Shown piece after piece: positions 17,778 to 27,335 of a DNA stretch of 64,000 nucleotides. Each line of letters begins with the position of its first letter. Within the stretch, counting starts at the first letter, position 1. Source of the stretch: Arenibacter algicola (GTDB lineage Bacteria > Bacteroidota > Bacteroidia > Flavobacteriales > Flavobacteriaceae); assembly GCF_000733925.1 (NCBI RefSeq), contig NZ_JPOO01000001.1:1860001-1924000 (forward strand), given 5' to 3'. The position numbers and the translations under genes are program-made. A model generated the notes under the pieces. That model was not told where the DNA came from and did not search any database. It saw only the letters and a program-made list of their open reading frames with translations.

Positions 17778-18525
17778 TATATTCTATAATTTAAAAACCT
17801 AATAATGGTCTACAATTTAAACTGTTTTAAATTGAATTATTTAATTGTAAAGGTAATGTAAAATCTCTGGTTCAATATAAAAAGAACTTAATAATTCGAT
17901 GAATAGACGAAATATAGGCTGAGTTCATTAATTGTACTCCTTAATTGGATTGTGTTTTTTACACTTTAATGTTGTAGAAGAACAGGTTATATAGTTTTGT
18001 TAGCTTCATTACGTGGGTATATGGACTATCATAATTTCATAATCTATTCTATGAATTAATTGTACAGGGATTGTGGTCATTATAAGGGTTTCCCAATAGC
18101 TTTGTGTCTTGCTTCTCTGATGAAACTAATTATGCAAATATGGAAAAGGTTATTTTTTTGAACAGATAACGGTTAAGGCCAAAACAAGCACAATGCGCCT
18201 TTGTAGGGCCACTTGCCCCATCGGGCCAAATGACGTGGAAAGTAATAGGCATAGGCTCTAGTTTATAATAACTATGGTTTGATTAATTCTTGATTTTCGG
18301 CCTTTTTTCCTACCTTTTAGGGCCGGGGCAAGAACAAAAGGTAGAAAATTCGCTTATTCTTTCCCTAGCCCTAAAGGGAATAGCCGGATTTTCTACCTCT
18401 GAACCAATTTAATCCTTCGTACTCTTGATCTATAGCAAAATATCAACGCGGATCTAAACTATAGCCTTAGATATATTAAAAAACCCTCATAGCTGACCTA
18501 GGTGGTGGTAGTTTCAACCCAGTGA
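17778..18525. other. Noncoding gap of 748 bp with inverted repeats
   Basis: No open frame of note is present. The notable structure is a set of related arms: CTACCTTTT at 18310-18318, AAAAGGTAGAAAA at 18336-18348 and TTTTCTACCT at 18389-18398. The middle arm can pair with either neighbour. A further small palindrome, TTCCCT/AGGGAA, spans 18361-18380. The region contains the upstream sequence of the PglE-like gene and the downstream sequence of the second initiating transferase gene. Confidence 0.6.
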
Positions 18526-19146
18526 TTAGGGGTCTGTTCCTCTAAATTTTTCCATAGTTATATCTGGGCTAGCCGATATACCTTCGCTCCCCAACACTTT
18601 TTTTATTGTTTTCAAAATGATTATTAAATCTGTTTTAAGACTTATATTATGGATATACCAAACATCATATTCAAATTTTTGTTGCCAACTTATCGTATTC
18701 CTGCCATGTACTTGTGCCCATCCTGTAATTCCGGGCCGAACATCATGGCGCTGTGCCTGTATGTTGTTGTAAAGAGGTAGGTATTCTATTAATAAAGGCC
18801 TAGGTCCAACGATGGACATATCGCCCTTGAGAACATTTACCAATTGCAGGAGTTCATCTAAAGAGGCTTTTCGCATCAGCCCCCCAATTTTTGTAATTCT
18901 TTCCGTATCTGGCAATAGATGCCCATGATCGTCCCTACTATCGTTCATGGTCTTAAACTTGAGTATGGTGAAAATTTTACCCTCCTTACCGGGTCTCCTT
19001 TGTAGAAAAAACGGGTTGCCTTGGGTGGCGGGCATAAGGATTAGTATACACAATAAAATTAAGGGACTTAATACAACTAAGCCTATAAGTGCAAAAAAAA
19101 AGTCAAATAATCTTTTGAAAAAATTGTGGTACATAGCAAATTTCAA
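18526..19146 (-). CDS. Initiating sugar-phosphate transferase (second copy)
   Basis: The 206-residue protein has a hydrophobic helix at about 15-38 and the phosphoglycosyl transferase signature: FFLQRRPGKEGKIFTILKFKTM, LDELLQLVNVLKGDMSIVGPRP and RPGITGWAQVHGRNTISW. It should start a lipid-linked glycan by sugar-phosphate transfer to undecaprenyl phosphate. It differs clearly from the PglC-like protein at 15962, for example in the extended GWAQVHGRN segment, so the two are not recent duplicates. It lies 134 bp downstream of a CapM-like GT4 gene on the same strand, the usual pairing of first and second transferases. An ATG at 19134 is an alternative start. Confidence 0.85.
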   Translation of the reverse strand: MKFAMYHNFFKRLFDFFFALIGLVVLSPLILLCILILMPATQGNPFFLQRRPGKEGKIFTILKFKTMNDSRDDHGHLLPDTERITKIGGLMRKASLDELLQLVNVLKGDMSIVGPRPLLIEYLPLYNNIQAQRHDVRPGITGWAQVHGRNTISWQQKFEYDVWYIHNISLKTDLIIILKTIKKVLGSEGISASPDITMEKFRGTDP

Positions 19147-19280
19147 TTACTAATTCCTATATAAAAAAATGGTTGGTTCGTATTTATACATTTTTATGAC
19201 TATGATAACGTAGAATAACAGTTAATGATAAAAAGATAATCTTACCATAATATAAACCTAATGGCCTGTTATGGCAAATT

Positions 19281-20423
19281 TCAAAGATTATTATTTATGA
19301 TTTTAAGAATCATATCATTTATAATATCCACATTAAATCTTTTTTCTGCCAATTTCCTACTTCTGTTTCCCATAGGGCCTATGGCCGCCGGATTTTCTAA
19401 AAAAAAACGAATGCCCAAAATCAATTCATTCAATTGTTTGGGTTCTACAAGTATTCCATTTTCATTTCTTAATACTGTTTCCTTACAACCTGGTGTATTG
19501 GTGGTGATGATGGGCATACCAATGGAAAGGGCCTCCAATATAGATCTTGGAATTCCTTCCCTATAGTACGTTGGTAGCACAAAAACATCGGAGTTGGTTA
19601 AATAATTCTCAACATTCTTTTTAAAACCGTGATAAGTTATAATTTTTCTTTCATTAAGTTCCGATAATCTATTGGGGCTGATGGATGATGGTGAGTTATC
19701 AATGTTGCCAATAATATGAAATTCAGCTTTTGGAAATTCAGTCTTCAGTTTTTGTGCCGCATCCATAAATAAGTCTGCACCTTTTTCGCGAATCAACCTA
19801 GCAACAAATACAAAAATTATTTTATCGGAAACCTTGTTGTTTTCCCTGAAGGGATATCTTTCCAAGTGTATTCCCGAGCCATCAACAATATGTGTATTTT
19901 GGTTTTTGTTCAATATGCCTTTTTCCCTAAATAGGGCTACATCATCTGAATTTTGAAATATTATAGCTTTGTTCTTGGAAAGTGCTAATTTATAAAGAAC
20001 CTCTGTGACTTTTTGCAATACCCGTGCTTTAATTGAACTTTTGCTGAAGGTGAAACCTAAGCCCGTTATCAGGGAAATTACGGGTGTGCCTGTAAATCGG
20101 CCTGCTAATGAGCCATAAATCACTGGTTTTATGGTGTATGGAAATAATAGGTCAATTTCATTTTTTATGATGATATTTCTTATTTTGAGAACCGACAGTA
20201 GGTCTTTCCAAGGATTCAATCCGGTTCTTTGCAGTGGGAACTCAATGGTGACTACTCCTAGATCGGACAAAGCTTGGGACGTATTGTCTTGAAAATTGGG
20301 GGCGCCGGCAAATACTTTATAACCGTTGGCCATAAATGATTTTATCATGTCAAGTCTGAAGCTAATCAATGATTGGTCTAGCGAGCACAAGATTAAGATG
20401 CTGGGGCACTTTTTGGAAGGCAT
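19281..20423 (-). CDS. Glycosyltransferase family 4 (CapM/PglA-like)
   Basis: The 380-residue GT-B protein has the CapM-type N-terminal half (LCSLDQSLISFRLDMIKSF, DLLFPYTIKPVIYGSLAGR, SLITGLGFTF). The donor-binding half contains IIFVFVARLIREKGADLFMDA and YREGIPRSILEALSIGMPII. It probably adds the second sugar to the unit started by the adjacent sugar transferase. The architecture is the same as that of the GT4 at 13667, which is paired with the other initiating enzyme. The ATG is divergent from the deacetylase gene, 132 bp apart. Confidence 0.82.
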   Translation of the reverse strand: MPSKKCPSILILCSLDQSLISFRLDMIKSFMANGYKVFAGAPNFQDNTSQALSDLGVVTIEFPLQRTGLNPWKDLLSVLKIRNIIIKNEIDLLFPYTIKPVIYGSLAGRFTGTPVISLITGLGFTFSKSSIKARVLQKVTEVLYKLALSKNKAIIFQNSDDVALFREKGILNKNQNTHIVDGSGIHLERYPFRENNKVSDKIIFVFVARLIREKGADLFMDAAQKLKTEFPKAEFHIIGNIDNSPSSISPNRLSELNERKIITYHGFKKNVENYLTNSDVFVLPTYYREGIPRSILEALSIGMPIITTNTPGCKETVLRNENGILVEPKQLNELILGIRFFLENPAAIGPMGNRSRKLAEKRFNVDIINDMILKIINNNL

Positions 20424-20555
20424 TTAATAAAATAATTTATATAGGATTATCATTATTAAAACAACGGTTTGTCTTTTTTAATTGTCGTATAACGTATGAA
20501 ATATCAATATTACGTAGATAATGTTAATTTTAATCCATATACATATATTTAATTT

Positions 20556-21554
20556 ATGAATTCTGGAGGACAGTTTGTGATATCGTTGGATTTTGAACTT
20601 TTTTGGGGTGTTCGTGATAAACGAAAGATTGGGGACTATTCGTCCGCATTGGAAAAAGTCCATGCTTTGGTCCCAGAGATGTTGGCCATGTTCAGGGAAT
20701 ATGAGGTCAATACAACTTTTGCCACCGTGGGATTGTTGTTTGCCCAGGACAAAAAGGAACTTATTAAGTATAGTCCAGCTTTAAAGCCGAATTACAAGGA
20801 TTCCAATCTGTCTCCGTATACGGATGGTTTTGGAATTGTAAAGGACAATGCGGTAGATGATCCTTATCATTTTGCCCTGCCTTTGATAGAGATGATAAAA
20901 GATAAGTACCCGGAACATGAAATTGGCACCCATACCTTTTCCCATTATTATTGCCAGGAAGAGGGACAGACTTTGGAAACGTTTAAAGCTGATTTAGTGT
21001 CTGCAATTGAAATAGCAAAAGCCAAGGGAATAGAATTATATAGTTTGGTCTTTCCAAGAAATCAATATAATCCTGAATACTTACAGGTGTGTAAGGAATT
21101 GGGGATTTTGACTTATAGGGGTAATGAGGAGGCCTGGTATTTTGCCCCGGATAGCAAAGAAGGTACCACCCTAAAGAAAAAAATATATAGGACCTTGGAT
21201 TGTTACATTAACATTTCTGGTCATAATACTTATAAATTGTCAGATTTAATTTCAGAGAAGCCTTATAACATTCCATCCAGCCGTTTTTTTAGACCCTATA
21301 TGGCAAAAGGGGGGATGATATTGGAAGAATTGAAATTGAGGCGGATAAAAAATAGTATGACCTATGCCGCAAAGAATAATTTGTTATACCATTTGTGGTG
21401 GCATCCCCATAATTTTGGGCAAAATACATATCGAAATATGGAAACTTTAAAATCTGTTTTGGAGCATTACAGGAAATTAAAACTTCAGCATGGCTTTGAG
21501 AGTTTTACCATGAAGGATTGTGCCCTGTCGCTAAACACAATGGAAATGAAGTAG
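20556..21554 (+). CDS. Polysaccharide deacetylase (NodB-like)
   Basis: The 332-residue protein has NodB-fold motifs. SLDFELFWGVRD near residue 10 replaces the usual TFDD metal/catalytic segment, HEIGTHTFSHYY (about 130) supplies the two histidines of motif 2, and LWWHPHNFG (about 280) fits the late His motif. The family removes N- or O-acetyl groups from glycans or amino sugars. There is no signal peptide, so a cytoplasmic action on a lipid-linked or nucleotide-bound sugar is likely. The gene stands alone on the plus strand, divergent from the GT4 gene. Confidence 0.78.
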   Translation: MNSGGQFVISLDFELFWGVRDKRKIGDYSSALEKVHALVPEMLAMFREYEVNTTFATVGLLFAQDKKELIKYSPALKPNYKDSNLSPYTDGFGIVKDNAVDDPYHFALPLIEMIKDKYPEHEIGTHTFSHYYCQEEGQTLETFKADLVSAIEIAKAKGIELYSLVFPRNQYNPEYLQVCKELGILTYRGNEEAWYFAPDSKEGTTLKKKIYRTLDCYINISGHNTYKLSDLISEKPYNIPSSRFFRPYMAKGGMILEELKLRRIKNSMTYAAKNNLLYHLWWHPHNFGQNTYRNMETLKSVLEHYRKLKLQHGFESFTMKDCALSLNTMEMK

Positions 21555-21862
21555 TCATTAATGTTGAATTATGCGTTAATTCTTTGACTAGTATTAAGAA
21601 ATTACAAATTAAGTGTTTCTACAGTCTAGGAATTTGAAAGCTTAAAATGGTAAGTCATGTACAAGTCTGGGCAATGTTGTACATTTCATATATGAGCCAT
21701 TATCCTCTTATGTAATCCTTTTTTGGAGAAACATAAATAAATAGATAGAATTGAATTTTAGAATTGTTCCCCATTTTTTAACACAAAAAAAAGTATCAAC
21801 AACTTTAAATCAATCTGTGCAAATGTGCTGCACTTTTTCGTTTTAGTTAATTTTAGTTTATT
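21555..21862. other. Noncoding gap of 308 bp
   Basis: AT-rich sequence between the deacetylase and GNAT genes on the same strand. I see no terminator hairpin, repeat or RNA gene. Confidence 0.5.
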
Positions 21863-22540
21863 ATGTTTGGTAAAATAAGAAAAAAAATTACGTATGCATG
21901 TAAATTGATCCAAAGTGGGGAAATAAGGGACGTATTTCAAGCTTTGGTCAGACGTTTAAGATCTGAAGAAATAGCCTACGGATTTAAAAGAGATTTAAAT
22001 ATAAAGTTCTCTAAACCTAGAAGTTTGGTTAAAGTTAGTATTCGCGTTTATCAACCTGATGATGGACAATATTTTACGGAACGAAAAAATGATGGTCTAA
22101 TAAATGAATTTCATACCTGTTATGTGGGCATTACAAAGGAGGGAATTGCCTGTTGCCATGTGTGGCTAATAGATGCTTCCCAAAATAAGAAGCTAAAAAA
22201 AGCTTGGGGAAATATTTTTCCTACTTTAAATGCGGATGAATTGTTGGCCGAGAATGTATATACTGTTCCCAAGTATAGGGGGATGGGAATTTTTCCGACA
22301 GTGCTCGACCAATTGGTTGAAAAAGGTATTGCATTAGGTGCCAATTATATTATTTCATTTGGTGAGGCGAATAATATTAACATGTCCCGATCATTTGTTT
22401 ACGCCGGGTATCAGCCTTATATATTGAGAAGGAAAAAGTGGTTTTTATTTTATAAGTCCATTACGTTTGAGGAAATATCAGCGGAAGATATGGATGTCTT
22501 TAATAAACAAACCAAAGCCTATAGGGCCAGGCCATTATAA
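21863..22540 (+). CDS. GNAT-family N-acetyltransferase
   Basis: The 225-residue protein has a GNAT core in its second half. ENVYTVPKYRGMGIFPTVLDQLVEKG provides the acetyl-CoA-binding Q/RxxGxG/A-like loop (here KYRGMGIFP), followed by ANYIISFGEANNINMSRSFVYAGY. The first 70 residues are basic and do not match a known domain. Its place between sugar-modifying genes suggests acylation of an amino sugar, but this is inference. It is not a PglD-type acetyltransferase, because the hexapeptide repeats of that family are absent. Confidence 0.72.
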   Translation: MFGKIRKKITYACKLIQSGEIRDVFQALVRRLRSEEIAYGFKRDLNIKFSKPRSLVKVSIRVYQPDDGQYFTERKNDGLINEFHTCYVGITKEGIACCHVWLIDASQNKKLKKAWGNIFPTLNADELLAENVYTVPKYRGMGIFPTVLDQLVEKGIALGANYIISFGEANNINMSRSFVYAGYQPYILRRKKWFLFYKSITFEEISAEDMDVFNKQTKAYRARPL

Positions 22541-22777
22541 AATAAGGTACTTACCTAATCAACGTAATGGGTTTAATCAATGGTTGTTAGTTTTGTTATG
22601 TATTTAAAATAAATTCTACGCAGCTGAAACGCACCAAAATCTTTGGTTTTCCTTTTCAATCTTACTTACAAGGCCGGAATACATGGTTACATGTTTTAGC
22701 GATCTTGGAGAAAGCAAAATTTAATTCCAAATTCTCTAGCAATAGAAAAAAGTGAATTTTAGGCATGCCATTTTGAA

Positions 22778-23881
22778 TTATTCTATTTCTTTTAGAATAG
22801 CATTCATAAAGCTGTGTATGGTACGTTTTTCTAAAAACTCATCAAATTGTATTCGATTATCTGAGTTATTGGAATCAAGGCATTTCGCCATAGCGTTAGC
22901 CAATGCGGTTACATTTTCAGTTTCACAGGTATATATACCCTGAATTTCTTCGATTCCCCCAGCACTTAGAGTAGAAACAATATTGGTGTTCAAGGTCATC
23001 ATTTGTAATAGTACATTGGGAAAGCCTTCGATACGTGAAGACAAAACACACATTCTCGCCTTTTTAAAATATGGAAATGGATTCTTTGAAAAGCCCGTCA
23101 ATTTAGCCCTATTCCCTAAATTAAGATCGTTGATTATGGCTTGTAAGGATTCATGCTCAGCTCCTTCTCCAAGTATCCATAATTCCAATTTAGGAAACTT
23201 GTCCTTAATTTCATTGAATGAATGAATCAATACATCAAACCCTTTGGCAGGCACCAACCTACCAGCAGCAACTATGAATTGGGACTGTTCATCAAATTTG
23301 ATTTTTTTGAGGGCATTGGCCTTAACTAGATCAAGGTTTATTGGATTTTTTTGTACAAAGACCTTAAGCTTCTTTTTCATCCAAGGTATTTCCTCTATTA
23401 ATTGATTTTTCATGAACTCCGTTTGACAAATAAGTAGATCCACTTTGGAATACCCTATTTGATAAGCTATTTTGTATCTCAGCAGCTTTAGGCCTGTCAA
23501 TAAATGAAAGATAGAATTAGATTCCCTTACTATCACCTTCGATTTTCTCAAAAAACCAATACGTTTCATTAACCCTAGCATTGCGTTGATGAGTGTTTGG
23601 GAAGAGAGTGTGTGTTTAATGGAGTTTTTTAGTGAGAATTTGATTATAAAAAAAAATAGCGCAATATATCCCAGAAAGTAACTCGGAAAAGGGGAGTAGA
23701 TTAATTTACATCTATTATCAAGATATTTCCACCCGTCCAATCTTTCTGAGTTTAGGAAGTAAATGGCGCAGTTTTCACCAGAATTGCTTAAATAGTCTGC
23801 AAGATTCATTAATAGTTGTTCGGCGCCTCCGCCAAGTCGGTCATTGGGCACTACAATCAACCAATCAATACTATTTTTCAT
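22778..23881 (-). CDS. Glycosyltransferase family 4
   Basis: The 367-residue GT-B protein opens WLIVVPNDRLGGGAEQLLMNLADYL, with the glycine-rich acceptor-side loop of GT4 enzymes. The donor half has FIVAAGRLVPAKGFDVLIHSF, KLTGFSKNPFPYFKKARMCVLSSRIEGFPNVLLQMMTL and a terminal helix. It is the last gene of the wzx-wzy operon and its start overlaps the preceding GT4 stop by 4 bases. Sugar and linkage cannot be predicted. Confidence 0.83.
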   Translation of the reverse strand: MKNSIDWLIVVPNDRLGGGAEQLLMNLADYLSNSGENCAIYFLNSERLDGWKYLDNRCKLIYSPFPSYFLGYIALFFFIIKFSLKNSIKHTLSSQTLINAMLGLMKRIGFLRKSKVIVRESNSIFHLLTGLKLLRYKIAYQIGYSKVDLLICQTEFMKNQLIEEIPWMKKKLKVFVQKNPINLDLVKANALKKIKFDEQSQFIVAAGRLVPAKGFDVLIHSFNEIKDKFPKLELWILGEGAEHESLQAIINDLNLGNRAKLTGFSKNPFPYFKKARMCVLSSRIEGFPNVLLQMMTLNTNIVSTLSAGGIEEIQGIYTCETENVTALANAMAKCLDSNNSDNRIQFDEFLEKRTIHSFMNAILKEIE

Positions 23882-24951
23882 TTTATTATATTTAGGAATA
23901 ACTGTTCGTATTTTAATAATATTTCTTCTTTACTAAATTTTTTGAAAACAGATTTGTTTATGGTCTGTGGATCTAATGGGCTTGAAACTAAGTAATTTAT
24001 TTTGTTTAAAAACTCACGTTCATTTTGAACAATAAAACCATTTACCCCATTTTCAATTATTTCCTTGGTCCCTCCTGGTGCATCATAGGCTATTACTGGA
24101 GTGCCAACAGCACAACTTTCCAATAAAGCATTGGGGAATCCTTCAGTAAAGGAACCTTGCAAGAAGATATCGCTATCCGCAAGATATTTAGCTACTTCGT
24201 CCGTATAGTCAATGAATTCTACACGGTTGCTAATATTTAATGAAGTAACTTTATCTATAATGGCAGACTTTTCTGGACCAACACCTATTATAGTATAATT
24301 AAAAGGGAGGTTTAAGTCGGCTAACACCTCTAAAATCCTGACATGCCCTTTTACTTTCACAAGGCGGCCAACAGTTATGAAACTAATACTACCTTTAGCT
24401 TTCAGATTAATTTTAGATTTAGAAAGGGTAAAGTTATCGGTAATTGGATTATTTATAATTTTTAGTTTTTCGGCTTTGATTTTGTATTGGTCTTTACATT
24501 TTTGTAACATGTCCGTGGACTGACAAATGATATAATCTAATTTACCAAGGCCTATTTTTGTTATGTATTTAAGCACGGAATTCTTTAAGCCTCCATCTAT
24601 GTTGTCCATATTAGTATGTCTGCCAATAAATGTTGTTTTAGGGGATAAGAATGAAATTAAGCCCATTACAAGATTTAAATGACCTATTGAGCTAAGAACA
24701 ATTTGTGGGTTATGCTGAAAAAGATATTGTATTAATTTGGGGATTGATGTTAAGACTCTTTTTTTATTTAAAAATACTAGGCTAATATTTCGAATGGAAT
24801 AGGACTGATCCAAAGAGGATCCAATAACCAATAAAGTAACATCAAATTTATCTCTATCCAAGTTGTCCGCCACAAAAGACATGACCCGTTCGGCACCACC
24901 CGCCCTTAAAGATGGCAAGATAATGGTAGTTTTAATTATATTGTTTAACAT
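23878..24951 (-). CDS. Glycosyltransferase family 4
   Basis: The 357-residue GT-B protein begins TIILPSLRAGGAERVMSFVADNL, the typical GT4 N-terminal loop. It continues with ISFITVGRLVKVKGHVRILEVLADL, ADSDIFLQGSFTEGFPNALLESCAVGTPVIAYDAPGGTKEII, giving the EX7E donor site. It overlaps the next GT4 gene by 4 bases and follows the polymerase gene by 47 bp. It is closest within the window to the GT4 at 26204, which suggests an old duplication inside the operon. Confidence 0.85.
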   Translation of the reverse strand: MLNNIIKTTIILPSLRAGGAERVMSFVADNLDRDKFDVTLLVIGSSLDQSYSIRNISLVFLNKKRVLTSIPKLIQYLFQHNPQIVLSSIGHLNLVMGLISFLSPKTTFIGRHTNMDNIDGGLKNSVLKYITKIGLGKLDYIICQSTDMLQKCKDQYKIKAEKLKIINNPITDNFTLSKSKINLKAKGSISFITVGRLVKVKGHVRILEVLADLNLPFNYTIIGVGPEKSAIIDKVTSLNISNRVEFIDYTDEVAKYLADSDIFLQGSFTEGFPNALLESCAVGTPVIAYDAPGGTKEIIENGVNGFIVQNEREFLNKINYLVSSPLDPQTINKSVFKKFSKEEILLKYEQLFLNIIK

Positions 24952-24998
24952 TTGGATATTAATTTTCAGAAAATATTATTCTAATTGGGGTGCATATA

Positions 24999-26207
24999 TT
25001 ATGCTATAACTCCAGCATTAATTTCAGCATCGTATTTCGGGAAATATTCAACGGTATAGGCCAGATACATGAATATTACCATCAGATAAGCCTCCGATAT
25101 TATGGTTTGTAAAGTAATCATAAAGACAAACAAAACTGTTAGAATTGAAAGACAATAGAACTTAATGGTTACTGGCGCAATCATTGATTTTTTAAAATAT
25201 TGGAAAAGAAGAAATAAAAATAGCAGAAAACAAAAAATACCGGCATCTGCCCAAACCCCGAATAGTGTATTGTGTGATGAAATGTCTTTATAGAAATAAA
25301 CTCCATTTCCCAGTATTGGGTTTGCGTTTATGTAATTCAGCATATTTTGAAACAATACATCCCTTCCAGAATAGGAAACTTTGTTGGTATTAAGTGTTAA
25401 TATATTCACGATATCTTGAACCCTCGATTTTTGCACTAGTGATAAATGTGTACTGTTCAGTGCCGATTGAAGGGCAAAATAAAGAGATAGTGGGAGGGCA
25501 AATATCAATAATAAGATTCTGCTCGGGTTGAAAAAACGATGGAACATTAAGGCACATACAACAAAAAACACCAAAAAACCTGTTTTGGAAAAACAAAGGA
25601 TTATGCCATAAAGTGTTATTCCAATAGCTGCTATTTTAAAGATTTTAGTAATTAAATTTTTAGCAATTATATGGTGTTGGATGAATACAAATGCCAATAT
25701 ACATACAATGGCTGCATTATTTGAGTCTCCATAAACTCCTCCAGCTCTGTCCAGTTCATAATTGAGGGTGCTATTGTCATCATATGAGAAATTAATGGCA
25801 CTTAGATATATTAATAGGATAACTGAAACGAAAAATGTAACTACAGCAACCTTTTCGAATATTTTTCTATTTTCATAAGTGCTGAAAAAAAAGGCGAAGC
25901 CAATGGCATATACCAAAGGAACAGTGGTCCTTAAGAGTGAAATCTCATTGTTATGTACTACATTGGCCAGTAATCCCAAACCATAATATGCCAAATAGAA
26001 AAAGAACCATGTTTTTACTATCGAGGGAAATTTTTCCCTGTTTTTGTTATTTAAGCATAATATTGTTCCGGCTAGAACTAAACCATAATTTAGAAATGCT
26101 AAATATTGAGATAGGGATTCGGAAATGAATTTCCCAACTAAACTTTGAATATTAAGTGCACTTAAGACAAATGGTACCAAAAAAAATAAAAGACCTATTT
26201 TTTTCAT
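24999..26207 (-). CDS. O-antigen/exopolysaccharide polymerase (Wzy-like)
   Basis: The 402-residue protein is almost entirely hydrophobic, with about ten or more membrane segments and a larger loop containing YSGRDVLFQNMLNYINANPILGNG and SSHNTLFGVWADAG. This loop is characteristic of the O-antigen ligase/polymerase family (Wzy_C). In a locus with a Wzx-like flippase, Wza and Wzc, polymerisation of flipped repeat units in the periplasm is the likely role, although ligases share the fold. Its start overlaps the upstream GT4 stop by 4 bases. Confidence 0.8.
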   Translation of the reverse strand: MKKIGLLFFLVPFVLSALNIQSLVGKFISESLSQYLAFLNYGLVLAGTILCLNNKNREKFPSIVKTWFFFYLAYYGLGLLANVVHNNEISLLRTTVPLVYAIGFAFFFSTYENRKIFEKVAVVTFFVSVILLIYLSAINFSYDDNSTLNYELDRAGGVYGDSNNAAIVCILAFVFIQHHIIAKNLITKIFKIAAIGITLYGIILCFSKTGFLVFFVVCALMFHRFFNPSRILLLIFALPLSLYFALQSALNSTHLSLVQKSRVQDIVNILTLNTNKVSYSGRDVLFQNMLNYINANPILGNGVYFYKDISSHNTLFGVWADAGIFCFLLFLFLLFQYFKKSMIAPVTIKFYCLSILTVLFVFMITLQTIISEAYLMVIFMYLAYTVEYFPKYDAEINAGVIA

Positions 26208-27274
26208 AAAAGGTTAAGTTCTTTGAATAAGTTATTCCATTTGTTAATTATGGTGGTAATAGAAAAACGATCTAGGTTTTTTAGCGCATTATTACTGTAG
26301 TTTTTTCTAATTTTATCATTATTTATAAGAAAATCCAATCCTTTTTGCATTTCTTTTTGGTTCTGGTCTTCAATAAGCAGACCATTTTTATTATGATCAA
26401 TGATTTCGGAAGGTCCGGTTTTGCAGTCATAGGCAATGCATACCATACCTTGGGACATGGCTTCTAATAAAACCATAGGAAGGCCCTCGTGACGGGAGGA
26501 AAGGCAAAAAATGTCATATGTTCTCATTAATTCGCTTATATTGTCCACGAAGCCAATAAACTCTACTTGATTTTGAATTTGATTGACCTGAACCATTTGG
26601 TTTAATATTTGAAATCCTTCTTCTCCTCCTCCGGCTATTTTAAGATTCCATTCAGGATTGTTATTTAAAACCGGGACGATTAAATCCAACAAGTTATCAA
26701 AACCTTTGGTTTTATACCTATTTAGGCTTCCTACGGCTAAAATAGTTTTTTCTCTATTATGACTATTGTTCTTAAGTGTATCAAAAGAGCAGGGATTGGG
26801 CATTACAACAACATTGGCTTTTTTTCTTTCAAAAAAGTTTCGGTCAAACTCTGTCAATACCGTTATCATATTTGCAAACCTATAAATATAATTCCATGTG
26901 AATTTAGTTAGTGGTTCGACTAGCCTTAAATGATTATTATGTTCGCACCCAATTATTTTTATTCCATAAAGCTTGCAAACGATAATGGAAATCAAATTCA
27001 TCCGTGGCATTAGGGCAATAGCCACAGCTGGACGATTTTTTCTTTTAAAATAGTACGAGTATAGATTTATTAAACTGCGTATGGTATGATTCTTTATAAA
27101 TCCCTGATGAAGATCGACGGAGTTGATTTGAGGGTGAAGATCGTAAAATTGCCCTTTATTAAACGTGATAATACTTACTTCATGCCTTAAATCAGTAAAT
27201 TCATTAGCCAATAAGACCATAACCCTTTCGGCTCCCCCTCCCCTTATAGAAGATGCAATGAAGTGTATTTTCAT
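26204..27274 (-). CDS. Glycosyltransferase family 4
   Basis: The 356-residue GT-B protein begins KIHFIASSIRGGGAERVMVLLANEF and contains KTILAVGSLNRYKTKGFDNLLDLI and YDIFCLSSRHEGLPMVLLEAMSQGMVCIAYDCKTGPSEII. These match the GalNAc- or Gal-transferring GT4 group often found in capsule loci. It overlaps the polymerase gene by 4 bases and follows the flippase gene by 61 bp in the same operon. Confidence 0.85.
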   Translation of the reverse strand: MKIHFIASSIRGGGAERVMVLLANEFTDLRHEVSIITFNKGQFYDLHPQINSVDLHQGFIKNHTIRSLINLYSYYFKRKNRPAVAIALMPRMNLISIIVCKLYGIKIIGCEHNNHLRLVEPLTKFTWNYIYRFANMITVLTEFDRNFFERKKANVVVMPNPCSFDTLKNNSHNREKTILAVGSLNRYKTKGFDNLLDLIVPVLNNNPEWNLKIAGGGEEGFQILNQMVQVNQIQNQVEFIGFVDNISELMRTYDIFCLSSRHEGLPMVLLEAMSQGMVCIAYDCKTGPSEIIDHNKNGLLIEDQNQKEMQKGLDFLINNDKIRKNYSNNALKNLDRFSITTIINKWNNLFKELNLL

Positions 27275-27335
27275 AAATTTAATAAGTAAAAAAATTTAAA
27301 TCAATATTCAAATATCTGTAAATCTTATAGATTAA

